From assembly GCF_921293875.1 (NCBI RefSeq), contig NZ_CAKLDI010000001.1, forward strand, positions 2,667,915 through 2,731,914: a stretch of DNA of 64,000 nucleotides, in the 5' to 3' direction. Positions 1 to 9,681 of the stretch are shown piece after piece (the first letter of the stretch is position 1; each line of letters begins with the position of its first letter). Made by a program: the position numbers and the translations under genes. The notes below the pieces were generated by a model. It was given only the letters and a program-made list of their open reading frames with translations. It ran no database searches and was not told the DNA's origin. The stretch is from Vibrio stylophorae. GTDB taxonomy: Bacteria; Pseudomonadota; Gammaproteobacteria; Enterobacterales; Vibrionaceae.

Positions 1-428
1 GGGTTCACCGACATCAGTAAAATCATATCGACTTTGTCCATGATGTATTCCAAGTGACTCAGCGGCGTTGCTGGGTTAAGCACCACACCAGCTTGGCAGC
101 CATGCTCTTTAATTAATTGCAGCGTGCGATCCACATGCTCAGAGGCTTCGATATGGAAGGTAATCATGCTGGCGCCCGCTTTGGCAAAATCGGGAATGAT
201 GCGATCGACAGGTTTCACCATGAGATGCACATCAATCGGCGCGGTAATGCCGTAGTCACGCAGCGCTTTACACACAGGCGCACCAAAGGTGAGGTTTGGC
301 ACATAGTGATTATCCATGACATCGAAGTGAACCACATCGGCACCAGCGTCGAGCACAGCTTGAACATCTTCGCCCAGACGGGCGAAGTCTGCAGAAAGAA
401 TTGAAGGGGCAATTAGAAAAGGTTTCAT
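1..428 (-). CDS. rpe: Ribulose-phosphate 3-epimerase, partial (C-terminus outside window)
   Basis: Interconverts ribulose 5-phosphate and xylulose 5-phosphate in the pentose phosphate pathway. Translating the minus strand from the ATG at 426-428 gives [20 protein letters not shown], then a [10 protein letters not shown] segment, VDVHLM-type and MITFHIEAS segments, the typical beta/alpha-barrel start of Rpe with its metal-binding His and Asp positions. About 142 codons are present and the frame stays open to base 1, so the last third is off the window. It follows dam (minus strand), the order known from Vibrio and E. coli (dam-rpe). The start is well defined because no longer in-frame start fits the family. 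Confidence 0.95.
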   Translation of the reverse strand, partial: MKPFLIAPSILSADFARLGEDVQAVLDAGADVVHFDVMDNHYVPNLTFGAPVCKALRDYGITAPIDVHLMVKPVDRIIPDFAKAGASMITFHIEASEHVDRTLQLIKEHGCQAGVVLNPATPLSHLEYIMDKVDMILLMSVN

Positions 429-498
429 CGGGCAGTCTCAGCTCACAAAATTGGCGCAATTGTACCCGAATTTATCACTAAAAGGCTAACGAGCTCAT

Positions 499-1341
499 TT
501 ATGGTTGTGATTTCGCAACAGATTCTTGCGTAAATAGTGCCAACAACTCATCGACCTTATTACGACCAGCACCATTACGACTGATGGTTCGTTTAACCTG
601 CACCACAGACCATGTCGCGCCATGATATAAGCGACGTGTATGCGTGGTATCGTGGTTTGAAATGAGCACCGGAATCGCCCGCTCGCGAGCAATCGCCTCC
701 GCTTCATTGGCTAGCGCAGCTTGATCGTCGAGGGTAAAACCACCACCGCTATAGCTGGTAAAATTCGCTGTTGTCGATAACGGCGCATAAGGTGGATCGC
801 AGTAGATCACTGAATCATCGGGTGCTTTAGCAAAGCTCTCGACATAACCTTGGCAGAAAAATTCCGCTTTTTGTGCCTTTTCAGCAAATAGATAGAGCTC
901 TTTTTCCGGAAAATAAGGCTTCTTATAGGAACCAAAGGGCACGTTAAATCCGCCCTTTTTGTTGTAACGGCACAAACCGTTAAAACCATGGCGGTTCATA
1001 TAAAGAAACATCACAGCGCGATCGAATTTATTGCTGGTCGCATTAAACTCTTTGCGAATCCCTAGATAGGTTTCTTTATCATTGTATTTTGCGGTAAATA
1101 GCTTACGTACCTCAGCGATATAGCGCTCAGGATTGGCTTTTAGCAGCTGATACAAATGAATCAGATCTGGATTGATATCCGATAGCAAATAGCGGTCAAA
1201 ATCGCTATTGAGAAAAACCGAGCCAGCACCGACAAAAGGCTCAACCAGCGTGCTTGCTTGCGGCAAATGGCGGTGGATATCCTCCACAAGACCATATTTA
1301 CCGCCGGCCCACTTCAGAAAGGCACGATGTTTCTTCGTCAT
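499..1341 (-). CDS. dam: DNA adenine methyltransferase (GATC)
   Basis: Methylates adenine N6 in GATC, feeding mismatch repair strand choice and replication timing. The 280-residue product has the family motifs in order: FLKWAGGK at residues 8-15, the S-adenosylmethionine loop VEPFVGAGSVF at about 33-43 and the catalytic DPPY near residue 180. Length matches E. coli Dam (278). It sits 66 bases after damX and before rpe, probably cotranscribed. In Vibrionaceae Dam is also needed for chromosome II replication; mutL in the same window is its repair-pathway partner. Call is secure. Confidence 0.97.
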   Translation of the reverse strand: MTKKHRAFLKWAGGKYGLVEDIHRHLPQASTLVEPFVGAGSVFLNSDFDRYLLSDINPDLIHLYQLLKANPERYIAEVRKLFTAKYNDKETYLGIRKEFNATSNKFDRAVMFLYMNRHGFNGLCRYNKKGGFNVPFGSYKKPYFPEKELYLFAEKAQKAEFFCQGYVESFAKAPDDSVIYCDPPYAPLSTTANFTSYSGGGFTLDDQAALANEAEAIARERAIPVLISNHDTTHTRRLYHGATWSVVQVKRTISRNGAGRNKVDELLALFTQESVAKSQP

Positions 1342-1407
1342 CTTGTTTTTACCGCTGGCTGTTTAAAAGGGCGGGGATTGTACCGCATTTTTTTCGCTAT
1401 CTCAGGG

Positions 1408-3171
1408 TTAATTGCCAGAATTAATTTCCGCATGAATCTGACGATAGGATTTTACCCATGGTTCCAATGATTTAAGATCATCAGGTAAAGCCATCTCCGC
1501 ACGTCTCGCCGCGCTGACCGATGCAAAATCACCATAAACCAATAAGTACCAAGGTTGGTCACCACGCATCGAGCGATAGCCAATTAAATCCAAATCTGTC
1601 AGTTGCGGATGTTTGGCAAGAAATGCATTCATTTCCGCTTCTGTTTTAATCGCGGCAAATTGCAATGCATAGTGTTGCGCTGGACGCGCAAGTAACTTGG
1701 ATGCATTCAGTAATGGATGGGGCTTCGCCGACTCAGTTGCTGCTACGACAGTTTCAGTTTGGGCATTTGCTTTAGGCTGCGCTTGTGTTTCTGTTTCTAC
1801 TTTAGCTTCAGTTTGCGGTTTCACTTCAGCCTGCACTGCTGACTTCACAACTGGCTTAGCTGAGGCACCTTCAACCGCCGCTTGTGGCATCTGCTCAGGT
1901 GTTGCGTCGGTTGCTTGTGCGATAACTTTGGCAACCTCTGTAACCTCTTCAGATACGGCTTTCGCTGCCGTATCAACAGCAGGTTTCTCCTTGGCCTCAT
2001 GTTTCTCTGTCTGCTGAGGCTGCGTTTGTGCAACGTCAGACACAGCGGCTTTATCCTGTGTTTTTAATGCAACATCATCACTTTTTAAATCAGAATTAAC
2101 CTTGGCTGCAACGTTGTTAATTTGTGTCGCAACCTCTTTGATTTCATCTGCGTTTTGAGCGCCAATGACTTGGCCTGCCACAAGATTATCAACCACTTCA
2201 GATGGCACCACGACGCGTTGAGAGGGTTCATCTTTACGCCCAACAGTCAGGCCATCTTGACGAATCTCATCCGCTTTAAAATTATCTTCTGCTGGCGGGC
2301 TGTTCGGTTGTTTTTCTTGCGCTTTTTCTGGCCGCGCCGGGATTTCAGCGGCGCTTTCAACCACAGTCTTAACATCAACCGGAGCTGGTTTTGCATCATC
2401 GCTACTAGGAATAAACCACCAAACAGCGCCTGCGCTCACTAGGGTCAGCAGCAAAATAAGTAAACTCAGCGGTGAAAACGCTCTTTTTTTCTCTTCCACT
2501 TCAGCTGGCGTTTTTTGCGCCATTAAAGCCAATAACGCGCCCGGCCAAGGTGCAATTTGTTTGATACTTTGCTGCATCTGTCGACGAGCATTGGCATTCA
2601 TCGCATAGCGCGCTTTCAGCATGTCGCTAAAGAGCTCTACTTCAGTGTCATTTAAGGGGGAAATATCAATATCCACCGGTGAGACACCTTGACCATGACT
2701 GAGCTGGCGCAATGCATTATTCAAAGATTTAGGTTGGCTAAAGAGCAACACATTAATTTGCCAAGCTTCTTGCTGCTGCGCGCGCATCACCACAGCCCAA
2801 AGCTCAGCGAGAATTTCAGCTGAAAGAAGATCCGCATCATCGACTAGCAGCACCAATCGACAGGGACGCTCGCCTTGCATACGCTCAAAGCTGTCGATAA
2901 GTGGATCATCTTCATTAAAGAGCGGCTCAGAAAAGAGTTGTTTGAGGAGCATCACCCGTTGCTGCGCCGCTGATTGATTGGCATAACAAGCCAACAAGGC
3001 TTGATTGGCATCATCACACCACTGTGCTAAAAACTGTTCGGCCAGCCATGTTTTCCCTGCGCCTTGAGGCCCAGTCACATGAATAAAGTTCGAGCCAAAA
3101 CGAGTCAAAAACTGCAATCTTGAAAGCAGTTGTGTTTGACTATCTAACTCTAAAGCCAATGGGTGTGACAT
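1408..3171 (-). CDS. damX: Cell-division SPOR-domain protein DamX
   Basis: 587 residues. The cytoplasmic N-terminal half is an AAA-type ATPase-like domain with a P-loop GPQGAGKTW near residue 35 and a Walker B-like LVLLVDDADLL near 125. A single membrane segment lies at about 235-253. Then comes a long periplasmic linker very rich in Ala, Glu, Lys, Gln and Val, and a C-terminal SPOR domain (about 505-580, YALQFAAI...WYLLVYGDF) that binds denuded septal peptidoglycan. Family members localise to the division septum. It lies 6 bases after the aroB stop, before dam. The linker is low-complexity and is longer than in E. coli DamX (about 428 residues in total). Confidence 0.93.
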   Translation of the reverse strand: MSHPLALELDSQTQLLSRLQFLTRFGSNFIHVTGPQGAGKTWLAEQFLAQWCDDANQALLACYANQSAAQQRVMLLKQLFSEPLFNEDDPLIDSFERMQGERPCRLVLLVDDADLLSAEILAELWAVVMRAQQQEAWQINVLLFSQPKSLNNALRQLSHGQGVSPVDIDISPLNDTEVELFSDMLKARYAMNANARRQMQQSIKQIAPWPGALLALMAQKTPAEVEEKKRAFSPLSLLILLLTLVSAGAVWWFIPSSDDAKPAPVDVKTVVESAAEIPARPEKAQEKQPNSPPAEDNFKADEIRQDGLTVGRKDEPSQRVVVPSEVVDNLVAGQVIGAQNADEIKEVATQINNVAAKVNSDLKSDDVALKTQDKAAVSDVAQTQPQQTEKHEAKEKPAVDTAAKAVSEEVTEVAKVIAQATDATPEQMPQAAVEGASAKPVVKSAVQAEVKPQTEAKVETETQAQPKANAQTETVVAATESAKPHPLLNASKLLARPAQHYALQFAAIKTEAEMNAFLAKHPQLTDLDLIGYRSMRGDQPWYLLVYGDFASVSAARRAEMALPDDLKSLEPWVKSYRQIHAEINSGN

Positions 3172-3177
3172 AGTGTT

Positions 3178-4269
3178 CTACTCTGTTCGGCAGCGCTCAA
3201 TCACCTGCGCCAAAATCGTTTGATCAACATCTGAGATAACCTCGGCCGCGCCTGTACCTCGCGGTAACACGAAGCGAAGCTTACCTGAGAGCACTTTTTT
3301 ATCACGCATCATATGGGTAATAAAGTGCTCAAAAGTCATCTCTGCTGGAATTGTTATGGGTAGTTTCGCTAAACGCACCAGTGCAATCGTGCGTGCCACG
3401 TCCTGCTCATCAACCATATTCAGCAATTTAGCCGTGCGTGCGGCTAGCACCATACCAGCAGCCACCGCTTCGCCATGTAGCCATACGCCATAGCCCATTT
3501 GTGCCTCAATGGCATGACCAAAGGTATGACCTAAATTCAGCAAAGCGCGGCAGCCAGATTCACGTTCATCTTTGGCGACAACATTCGCTTTAATTTGACA
3601 GCAACGTTGAATCACCTGACGAACCACAGATTCATCCAATGCACATAGCGCGGGCATATTGACCTCAAGCCAAGCAAAAAATTCAGCATCATCAATAATG
3701 CCGTACTTAATGACCTCCGCAATACCCGCTGATAACTCGCGCGCAGGTAAGGTATGCAAGGTTTGGGTATCAATCACCACCAATTTAGGCTGGTAAAAGG
3801 CACCGATCATATTTTTGCCAAGCGGATGATTCACCGCAGTCTTACCGCCAACTGAGGAGTCGACCTGTGATAAAAGCGTGGTGGGCACCTGAATAAAATC
3901 AACACCGCGGTGATAGCTAGCAGCAGCAAAGCCCACTAAATCACCAATCACCCCGCCACCTAAGGCAACAATTTTCACATCACGGCTATAACTGCGCTCA
4001 AGCAAAAAAGTCATGATTCGCTCAAACTGCGCCAGCGATTTATTCTGCTCACCATCAGGGAGCACCAATAACTCGACATGCGGCGTGATCTCTTTGAGGG
4101 TATGAGTAAGGGCTTGTTGATAAAGCGGTGCGACCACATCATTACTAATGATCACCACTTTTTGATGGGGTTTAATTTGTTCAGAAAAGAGCGCCGAGTT
4201 GCTCAACAACTCGGCGCCAATGCATATGGAGTAACTGCGTTCTGCTAACTCAACCTGAATCCTTTCCAC
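3178..4269 (-). CDS. aroB: 3-dehydroquinate synthase
   Basis: Second step of the shikimate pathway: NAD-dependent conversion of DAHP to 3-dehydroquinate. The 363-residue length matches E. coli (362). The NAD-binding [11 protein letters not shown] stretch near residue 103 and the metal-ligand region GHTFGHAIE near 250 are visible. The start is a GTG at 4267-4269 ([14 protein letters not shown], like E. coli MERIVVTLGERSY), with AAGGAG eight bases upstream supporting it. Located 30 bases after aroK and before damX, the usual order. Confidence 0.96.
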   Translation of the reverse strand: MERIQVELAERSYSICIGAELLSNSALFSEQIKPHQKVVIISNDVVAPLYQQALTHTLKEITPHVELLVLPDGEQNKSLAQFERIMTFLLERSYSRDVKIVALGGGVIGDLVGFAAASYHRGVDFIQVPTTLLSQVDSSVGGKTAVNHPLGKNMIGAFYQPKLVVIDTQTLHTLPARELSAGIAEVIKYGIIDDAEFFAWLEVNMPALCALDESVVRQVIQRCCQIKANVVAKDERESGCRALLNLGHTFGHAIEAQMGYGVWLHGEAVAAGMVLAARTAKLLNMVDEQDVARTIALVRLAKLPITIPAEMTFEHFITHMMRDKKVLSGKLRFVLPRGTGAAEVISDVDQTILAQVIERCRTE

Positions 4270-4299
4270 GATTGAACTCCTTGTAAAATAAGCTGAAGA

Positions 4300-4818
4300 T
4301 TAACGCTCTTCCAATAGACTAATGATTTGATTCGCGACTACTTTAGCGCTTTGATCATCAGTACGTACAACGTAGTCTGCAATCTCTTCATAAAGTGGGT
4401 TACGCTCTTCTGCGAGCTCTTCGAGCACTTCACGTGGGGTATCCGTCTGAAGCAATGGGCGTTTTTTATCTCGCTGAGTGCGAGCCAACTGCTTTTCGAT
4501 TGTGGTTTCTAGGTAGATCACAATGCCACGTGCCGATAGACGGTTACGGTTTTCTTTACTCTTCACTGAGCCACCGCCAGTGGCCAGTACGATGCCTTGT
4601 TCCAAAGTTAGATCATTGATCACTTTTTCTTCACGGACACGAAAACCAGCCTCGCCTTCTACATCAAAGACCCAGCTAATATCAGCACCAGTACGCTCTT
4701 CAATAACGGTATCGGAGTCGAAAAACTCCATGTGAAGTTGTTGTGCTAGCTGACGACCAATTGTGCTTTTACCAGCACCCATTGGACCAACTAGAAAGAT
4801 ATTTCGTTTCTCAGCCAT
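4300..4818 (-). CDS. aroK: Shikimate kinase I
   Basis: Phosphorylates shikimate with ATP. 172 residues (E. coli AroK 173) with the P-loop GPMGAGKST at 11-19, the substrate-binding D-S-D ([10 protein letters not shown]) near 32-36 and the GGGSV loop near 80. It is separated from the upstream pilQ by a clear intrinsic terminator (4956-4986), so it must have its own promoter in the 4819-4955 interval; I could not pick one with confidence. It heads the aroK-aroB-damX-dam-rpe series. Confidence 0.96.
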   Translation of the reverse strand: MAEKRNIFLVGPMGAGKSTIGRQLAQQLHMEFFDSDTVIEERTGADISWVFDVEGEAGFRVREEKVINDLTLEQGIVLATGGGSVKSKENRNRLSARGIVIYLETTIEKQLARTQRDKKRPLLQTDTPREVLEELAEERNPLYEEIADYVVRTDDQSAKVVANQIISLLEER

Positions 4819-4955
4819 CTTCAGCCATATTTACGCAATAACGATAAACCTTGCCATGGGCTGCAAAAATGTCACTTTGCCCTGGCGCCTTTTTCCTCAC
4901 ACTGTCGTGATAAGACGCGAAATTATCTCAGCTGTTGCCATGACATTCAATAGCC

Positions 4956-4986
4956 AAAAAAAAAGCGCTCTTTCGAGCGCTTTTTT
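4956..4986 (-). terminator. Rho-independent terminator after pilQ
   Basis: A gcgctc/gagcgc stem (4965-4970 with 4975-4980) is flanked by nine A on one side and six T on the other. It therefore works in the minus direction, 8 bases past the pilQ stop. It separates the pil operon from aroK. Confidence 0.85.
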
Positions 4987-4993
4987 CAAACAC

Positions 4994-6838
4994 TTATTGC
5001 GTCACAATCTTCGGTGTAATGAAGATCAACAACTCACTCTTAGTTACCATCTCAGAGGTGTAACGGAATGCCGCACCAATGATTGGAATGTCGCCAAAGA
5101 ATGGTACTTTCTCTGCTGTATTCTCAGTGGTCATCTTATAAATCCCACCTAGAACAATGGTTTCGCCATTATTCACTAGCACCTGCGTTTTCAAGCGCTG
5201 AGTGCGAATTGATGGCGCTGAAACCTCTTTAGTCACCACTTCACCCACTTCATCTTGGGTGATTTCAAGATCAAGTACTAAACGATCATCTTCAGTGATC
5301 TGAGGTGTAACACCGAGACTTAACACAGCCTTTTTGAAAGCAATCGTTGCAGCACCACTGGATGAGCTTTCCAAATATGGCACCTCAGTACCCTGCTCAA
5401 TATAAGCCGTGCTTTTGTTTGTGGTCATCAAACGAGGACTTGCAATAATTTCTGCTCGGTTTTCTGATTGTAGCGCCGATAGCTCTAAATCGAGCAAAAT
5501 ATCATCGCCTAAACCTGCAAATTGAAAGGCGAATTGCGCCGCACGATCTGCTGTAGCCCCCATATTCACATTTAAGGTATCTTTGATATCGATATCGTTC
5601 TTCATCCCTAAATTTAGTGGATGATTACTATAATTCATCTCACTTAGGTGCTCGATTGACCCCCCAGTATGCATATCACTACCAACTGTTGTAGATCCCC
5701 ATCGAACACCAATTTCCATCGCATCGGTTTCATTCATAGTAACGATACGAGCCTCAATCAGAACCTGTTTTACAGGAATATCCAAAAGTTCTACAACTTG
5801 ACGGATCGAAGCCATATTCGACTTAATTTCTTTGATAATCAGAGAATTTGTTCGCAAATCAACCGATACACTCCCTCGTTCGGTCAAAAAAGCCACCTGC
5901 CCCTCCTCTTCGGGAGCTAGCATTCCGGCTACCTCCTCTGCTTTGGCAAAATCAAGACGAATAATTGCTGAATCTAAAGGTGCCAGTTCCTCTTTTTTAC
6001 GGTCAGCAGCCAAAGCATCTTGATCTTGCGCATCAAATTCAGATTCAGGTGCAATCAACATAATATTGCCTTTAATGCGACGTTCTAGGCCTCGTAACTG
6101 CAAAATAACATCCAACGCCTCTTGCCAAGGCACTGAATTTAACTGAAGAGTGACACTACCCTGAACAGAATCAGCAACAACCAAATTAAAATTGTTATAA
6201 TCGGCAATCAACTGAAGCACACTACGCACTGGAATATTTTGAAAATTTAAAGTGATCGGCTTATTGTTTTTAATACCTGCACGATTATTTTTAGCTAACT
6301 GCCGAACCTGCATCGCTTTGCGTTCGACCGTTACTGACAAACGTTCGCCCTCTTGCTTATATGAGTAACTAAATTCACCTTTATTAATTAACTCAATACG
6401 AACGCCTTCACTTGAACGAAAGGTCTCAATAGCAGTAACTGGCGTTTGATGCTCACTCACATCCATCACGTAAATCAATTTTTCACTGATTTTACCTCCT
6501 GGAATGTTAACAATAATTGTACCTTGTTTACGCGTGAACTTTGCAACCGCCTTATTTGTACTCATATCAATATGCAACACACCAACATCGGGCTTTATCT
6601 GTTCAAAATTTAAACCCAGAACAGTAGGCTTTCCATTGATTTCATGTTCAGAGCCACTTAATTCTTCATTTTCGGCTGGTGTTGCCACAGGCGCTTCCGC
6701 ATTCAATGCTGCTGCAAGCGCTGCTGCTTGCGCTTCCGCATCACCTTGCCCTGCATAAATCGGTGCAGACACCACCATCAGCATCAAGCTGAAGGATAGT
6801 GAAAGTTTCTGAATATTTTTAAACACAATACGTCCCAT
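4994..6838 (-). CDS. pilQ: Type IV pilus outer-membrane secretin PilQ
   Basis: Forms the outer-membrane gate through which the pilus passes and DNA enters. 614 residues: signal peptide at 1-29 (ending SAPIYAG), an AMIN-type peptidoglycan-binding domain around 75-170, an STN/secretin N domain around 200-300 (QNIPVRSVLQLIADYNNFN), and the C-terminal secretin beta-barrel with VPYLESSSSGAATIAFKKA and the typical ending VPFFGDIPIIGAAFR near 580. The Ala/Glu-rich stretch just after the signal peptide is low complexity. It is the last gene of pilMNOPQ, 3 bases after pilP, and is closed by a terminator. Confidence 0.97.
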   Translation of the reverse strand: MGRIVFKNIQKLSLSFSLMLMVVSAPIYAGQGDAEAQAAALAAALNAEAPVATPAENEELSGSEHEINGKPTVLGLNFEQIKPDVGVLHIDMSTNKAVAKFTRKQGTIIVNIPGGKISEKLIYVMDVSEHQTPVTAIETFRSSEGVRIELINKGEFSYSYKQEGERLSVTVERKAMQVRQLAKNNRAGIKNNKPITLNFQNIPVRSVLQLIADYNNFNLVVADSVQGSVTLQLNSVPWQEALDVILQLRGLERRIKGNIMLIAPESEFDAQDQDALAADRKKEELAPLDSAIIRLDFAKAEEVAGMLAPEEEGQVAFLTERGSVSVDLRTNSLIIKEIKSNMASIRQVVELLDIPVKQVLIEARIVTMNETDAMEIGVRWGSTTVGSDMHTGGSIEHLSEMNYSNHPLNLGMKNDIDIKDTLNVNMGATADRAAQFAFQFAGLGDDILLDLELSALQSENRAEIIASPRLMTTNKSTAYIEQGTEVPYLESSSSGAATIAFKKAVLSLGVTPQITEDDRLVLDLEITQDEVGEVVTKEVSAPSIRTQRLKTQVLVNNGETIVLGGIYKMTTENTAEKVPFFGDIPIIGAAFRYTSEMVTKSELLIFITPKIVTQ

Positions 6839-6841
6839 CCC

Positions 6842-7396
6842 TTACCCTTGTGTAACTTCTGCTTGTGGCAATGCCATTGTAATTTTTCGTGGTTTCCAGC
6901 AACCAAAGCCATCAGCCACTTTTTCATTGACTTCAATTTGCAGCTCATCAATAGCGCTCACGCGACCATAATTTGAGCCAATATACTCACCCACACTAAC
7001 AGATAATACTTGACCATCAGGTGTTGCCACCAAAGCCCAAAGCTCAGAACCCAATGGATCCGTTAGAATACCTTGTAATGACATAGTCTCAATTGCAAAA
7101 CGCTGCAATGGAGAACTCGAATCTCCAAGCTGTGGTTGCCAGCAATCATTGCCTCGCCCGGCCAACGACGCTCTAAATTCAGGTGACGGGAGCTTGAACG
7201 GAGATCGCAACAAACTTCCCTTATAAACTAGGGCTTTATAAGGTGGCACTCGAGGAATCGGTTGCACTTTTTTACGCGCAACTTTGTAAATTTCTTGGAA
7301 TTTAGGTTCTAATGGTTCAGGACGAGCCAAACATCCTGACAATATAATTGTGCTTACGCCAACTAACACAAGGCGGCTAAACATTCTATTTTTCAT
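6842..7396 (-). CDS. pilP: Type IV pilus pilotin-like lipoprotein PilP
   Basis: Periplasmic lipoprotein linking the PilNO inner-membrane complex to the secretin PilQ. I place the start at the ATG at 7394-7396 (MKNRMFSRLV) rather than 33 bases further upstream. A GAGG sequence lies 6 bases before it, and it gives a clean lipoprotein signal with lipobox LSGC at about residues 19-22. The gene overlaps the pilO end by 11 bases, typical of tight operons. The mature part holds the PilP HQ-type beta-sandwich (MSLQGILTDPLGSELWALV and GRVSAIDELQIEV). 184 residues, a usual size. Confidence 0.94.
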   Translation of the reverse strand: MKNRMFSRLVLVGVSTIILSGCLARPEPLEPKFQEIYKVARKKVQPIPRVPPYKALVYKGSLLRSPFKLPSPEFRASLAGRGNDCWQPQLGDSSSPLQRFAIETMSLQGILTDPLGSELWALVATPDGQVLSVSVGEYIGSNYGRVSAIDELQIEVNEKVADGFGCWKPRKITMALPQAEVTQG

Positions 7397-7970
7397 GTCC
7401 CACCTCATTAAAACGGTAATATGCTGCATTAACCTGGAACCGTAGTTGCTCGTTATCCATATTGATGCGAGTTAGTGTGAAATCATTCAAACTCACGACA
7501 CGAGACAAATCTGCAATCCCTGCTGAGAATATACCAACCTGATTATATTCACCTTCTAACTGCATATTTAGAGGGTACATGGTATACCAGCGCTCAATGC
7601 TTGGTTCAGACCAACTCATATTGTTGATTTTGAGATTACTTTGCACACCGACATTATCAATGCTAGCTAAAATTGCAGATAAATCATCACTACCCGGCAA
7701 CTGCAACATTAGCTCTTCATAATTTTCCTCAAGCTGTTTCACATTCTCTTTCACGCTGCGGAGCTCAGCAGCTTGTAGAGCCTTAGAGCGTAAGCTACGC
7801 AAATTAGCATCTTCTTTATCCATTGCTGCTTGAATTTCAAGATAGGTATCTTTAAGGAAAAAATGATACGCACCTAGCACACTCAACACGGTAACAATCA
7901 TGACCACAATCAACTGATAGGCAATTGGCCAGTAAGGGATTTCATTAATATCCATATTAACGCGCTGCAT
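7386..7970 (-). CDS. pilO: Type IV pilus inner-membrane protein PilO
   Basis: Bitopic protein that pairs with PilN in the pilus alignment subcomplex. There is one membrane segment near residues 20-40 (PIAYQLIVVMIVTVLSVLGA), a coiled-coil stretch about 55-95 and a ferredoxin-like periplasmic domain. Two adjacent ATGs (7971-7973 and 7968-7970) follow a GGAGG; the second has the better spacing and is used here. The gene overlaps the end of pilN. Confidence 0.94.
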   Translation of the reverse strand: MQRVNMDINEIPYWPIAYQLIVVMIVTVLSVLGAYHFFLKDTYLEIQAAMDKEDANLRSLRSKALQAAELRSVKENVKQLEENYEELMLQLPGSDDLSAILASIDNVGVQSNLKINNMSWSEPSIERWYTMYPLNMQLEGEYNQVGIFSAGIADLSRVVSLNDFTLTRINMDNEQLRFQVNAAYYRFNEVGHEK

Positions 7971-8550
7971 CATCCCCCTCCTGCGTCAATAAATGTTGCA
8001 ACTCTGCAATTGATTTGAGTTGGAAAGCCACTTGGAACTCATTTAAAGGTAAATTATCCACACCTTCTGTTGCTTGAACCGTACTAATCGTCACACCAGT
8101 AATATATGGTGATTCTTCCAGTTGCTTCAAAAAAGTTGACAAACGAGCTTTTGAATCTGCAACACCTGTAATCCCTACCGATTGAGCCTGGAACTGAATC
8201 GATTTCATATAAACGCCAGCAGGCACCACTTCAGGAAGCAAATTCATCATCACCGTGACGCGATTACGACCATTTTGTAACTCGCTCACAATGCGAATTT
8301 TTTGCTGTAATTCTTCTCGCTTCTTGCGTAATTCACTCAATTTAGACAACAAACTATTTTGCTTATCAATTTCGACTTGAACTTTGTCAACTCGTGCATT
8401 TTGTTTGCTTAACTCTGAACCAAGGAAAAAGTGAGAACCCGCAACAGTCAAGGCGCTAATCACAAGGCCGATACCCAGCATCGCCATAAAGCGTTTTTTA
8501 TGCTTTTCGCGCTTGGCTTCACGCCAAGGCATTAAGTTAATATCAAGCAT
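7957..8550 (-). CDS. pilN: Type IV pilus inner-membrane protein PilN
   Basis: 197 residues. The N-terminal cytoplasmic peptide DINLMPWREAKREK (residues 3-16) is the conserved PilM-binding motif INLLPWRE. It is followed by a membrane segment (about 23-43), a coiled coil (about 45-95) and a periplasmic ferredoxin-like fold. It anchors the actin-like PilM to the membrane and heterodimerises with PilO. The start overlaps the pilM end by 8 bases. Confidence 0.95.
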   Translation of the reverse strand: MLDINLMPWREAKREKHKKRFMAMLGIGLVISALTVAGSHFFLGSELSKQNARVDKVQVEIDKQNSLLSKLSELRKKREELQQKIRIVSELQNGRNRVTVMMNLLPEVVPAGVYMKSIQFQAQSVGITGVADSKARLSTFLKQLEESPYITGVTISTVQATEGVDNLPLNEFQVAFQLKSIAELQHLLTQEGDDAAR

Positions 8551-9541
8551 TTGCCTTTGCCCCCCTTAATGCCAACCCAGTTGCAAGTACAAAGCGTGCA
8601 CCTGTGAGTGATTGGCTCTTGAGCGGAAACTGGCCATGTGAAAGGTCTTTCAATGGATCAAAGGTTTCAACGGGTAGATTGAGCAATTCGGACAATTTTT
8701 GCTCAATATCTCGTAACATGGCACCGCCACCATACAGGGCAATCCCCTGCACCGCAGGTACTGCCGATGATGACTGATACAAGGCCAATTCACGGCGAAT
8801 TTGTTCCACTAGACCATCGAGGTAATCGTTGTACTGCTCTTGGTCAAAGCCCATTTCATAGTCGTCTGACTCAAGCATTGCGCCTGACAGTGAAAAGCCA
8901 TTAAGACCATAGGTAAGCTGGCGGTTATAGAAAGCACTAATACTACTCAGAATATTAATACTAATACGGCTATTACCGAGATCGACAGTCGCCCAGTCTG
9001 GTCGGCGCTCATTATATTTAATAAAGCGCGTCAAACGCTCAATCACATTACTTTGTACATCGATAATAACTGGCTCTAAACCAGCATTTTCACTGGCTTC
9101 AATCAAGCTATCGATAATATTTCTGCGCGTCGCAAATACACGATAGGTCATCGTATTTTCTTGATGCGAAGCTTCTTTATAGTCCAGCGCTAATTGCTCA
9201 TCAGAAAGCGCGGTGGTATTCACCACATTCTGACGTAGAGAGAAATCAACCTCCTGATCATCTAAGTCATCTTCCAAAGAAAACAACTTATTAATCACCA
9301 CACTGTCCGGCAAGGCGAAAAGCACTTTCGTCGCACCACTAGGGAGGCGTTTTTTCAATTGCGATAATGCGGATGTAAGTTGAGGAACGTTTGCAACATG
9401 TTGATCATCAATGATTTTCGCTGAGAGCGTAATCTCTTCACAACCAATTAACTCCAGCTCCTTGCTGTTGGCGTTTGCAACCACAGCTTGAAGTGAGTAT
9501 GTTCCGATATCGATCCCCACAATGGGAGGGGCACTAAACAT
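8543..9541 (-). CDS. pilM: Type IV pilus actin-like ATPase PilM
   Basis: Cytoplasmic FtsA/actin-like protein that binds the PilN N-terminal peptide and connects to the motor ATPases. 332 residues with phosphate-1 motif VGIDIGTYSLQAV at 8-20, the second phosphate loop WATVDLGNSRISI near 180 and the adenosine motif GIALYGGGAMLRDIEQKL near 265. First gene of the pil operon, divergent from mrcA across a 140-base gap, an arrangement conserved in Vibrio and Pseudomonas. Confidence 0.96.
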   Translation of the reverse strand: MFSAPPIVGIDIGTYSLQAVVANANSKELELIGCEEITLSAKIIDDQHVANVPQLTSALSQLKKRLPSGATKVLFALPDSVVINKLFSLEDDLDDQEVDFSLRQNVVNTTALSDEQLALDYKEASHQENTMTYRVFATRRNIIDSLIEASENAGLEPVIIDVQSNVIERLTRFIKYNERRPDWATVDLGNSRISINILSSISAFYNRQLTYGLNGFSLSGAMLESDDYEMGFDQEQYNDYLDGLVEQIRRELALYQSSSAVPAVQGIALYGGGAMLRDIEQKLSELLNLPVETFDPLKDLSHGQFPLKSQSLTGARFVLATGLALRGAKANA

Positions 9542-9681
9542 GTCCGATCTGCCTTCTGAAATTTTTACGTAAGAATTACAAAGTAATTTGGAGAAATTAA
9601 GTTATTATTTGGCAAGGAATATTTATACTATTGCCACCATCGTTTGAAACGAAATAACCGTCGCGAATCAGGAAATCTCAG

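Noticed and set aside
1697-2442. Several 60-106 codon frames antisense to damX
   Set aside because: They mirror the repetitive Ala/Glu-rich linker of DamX, whose codon bias opens other frames.
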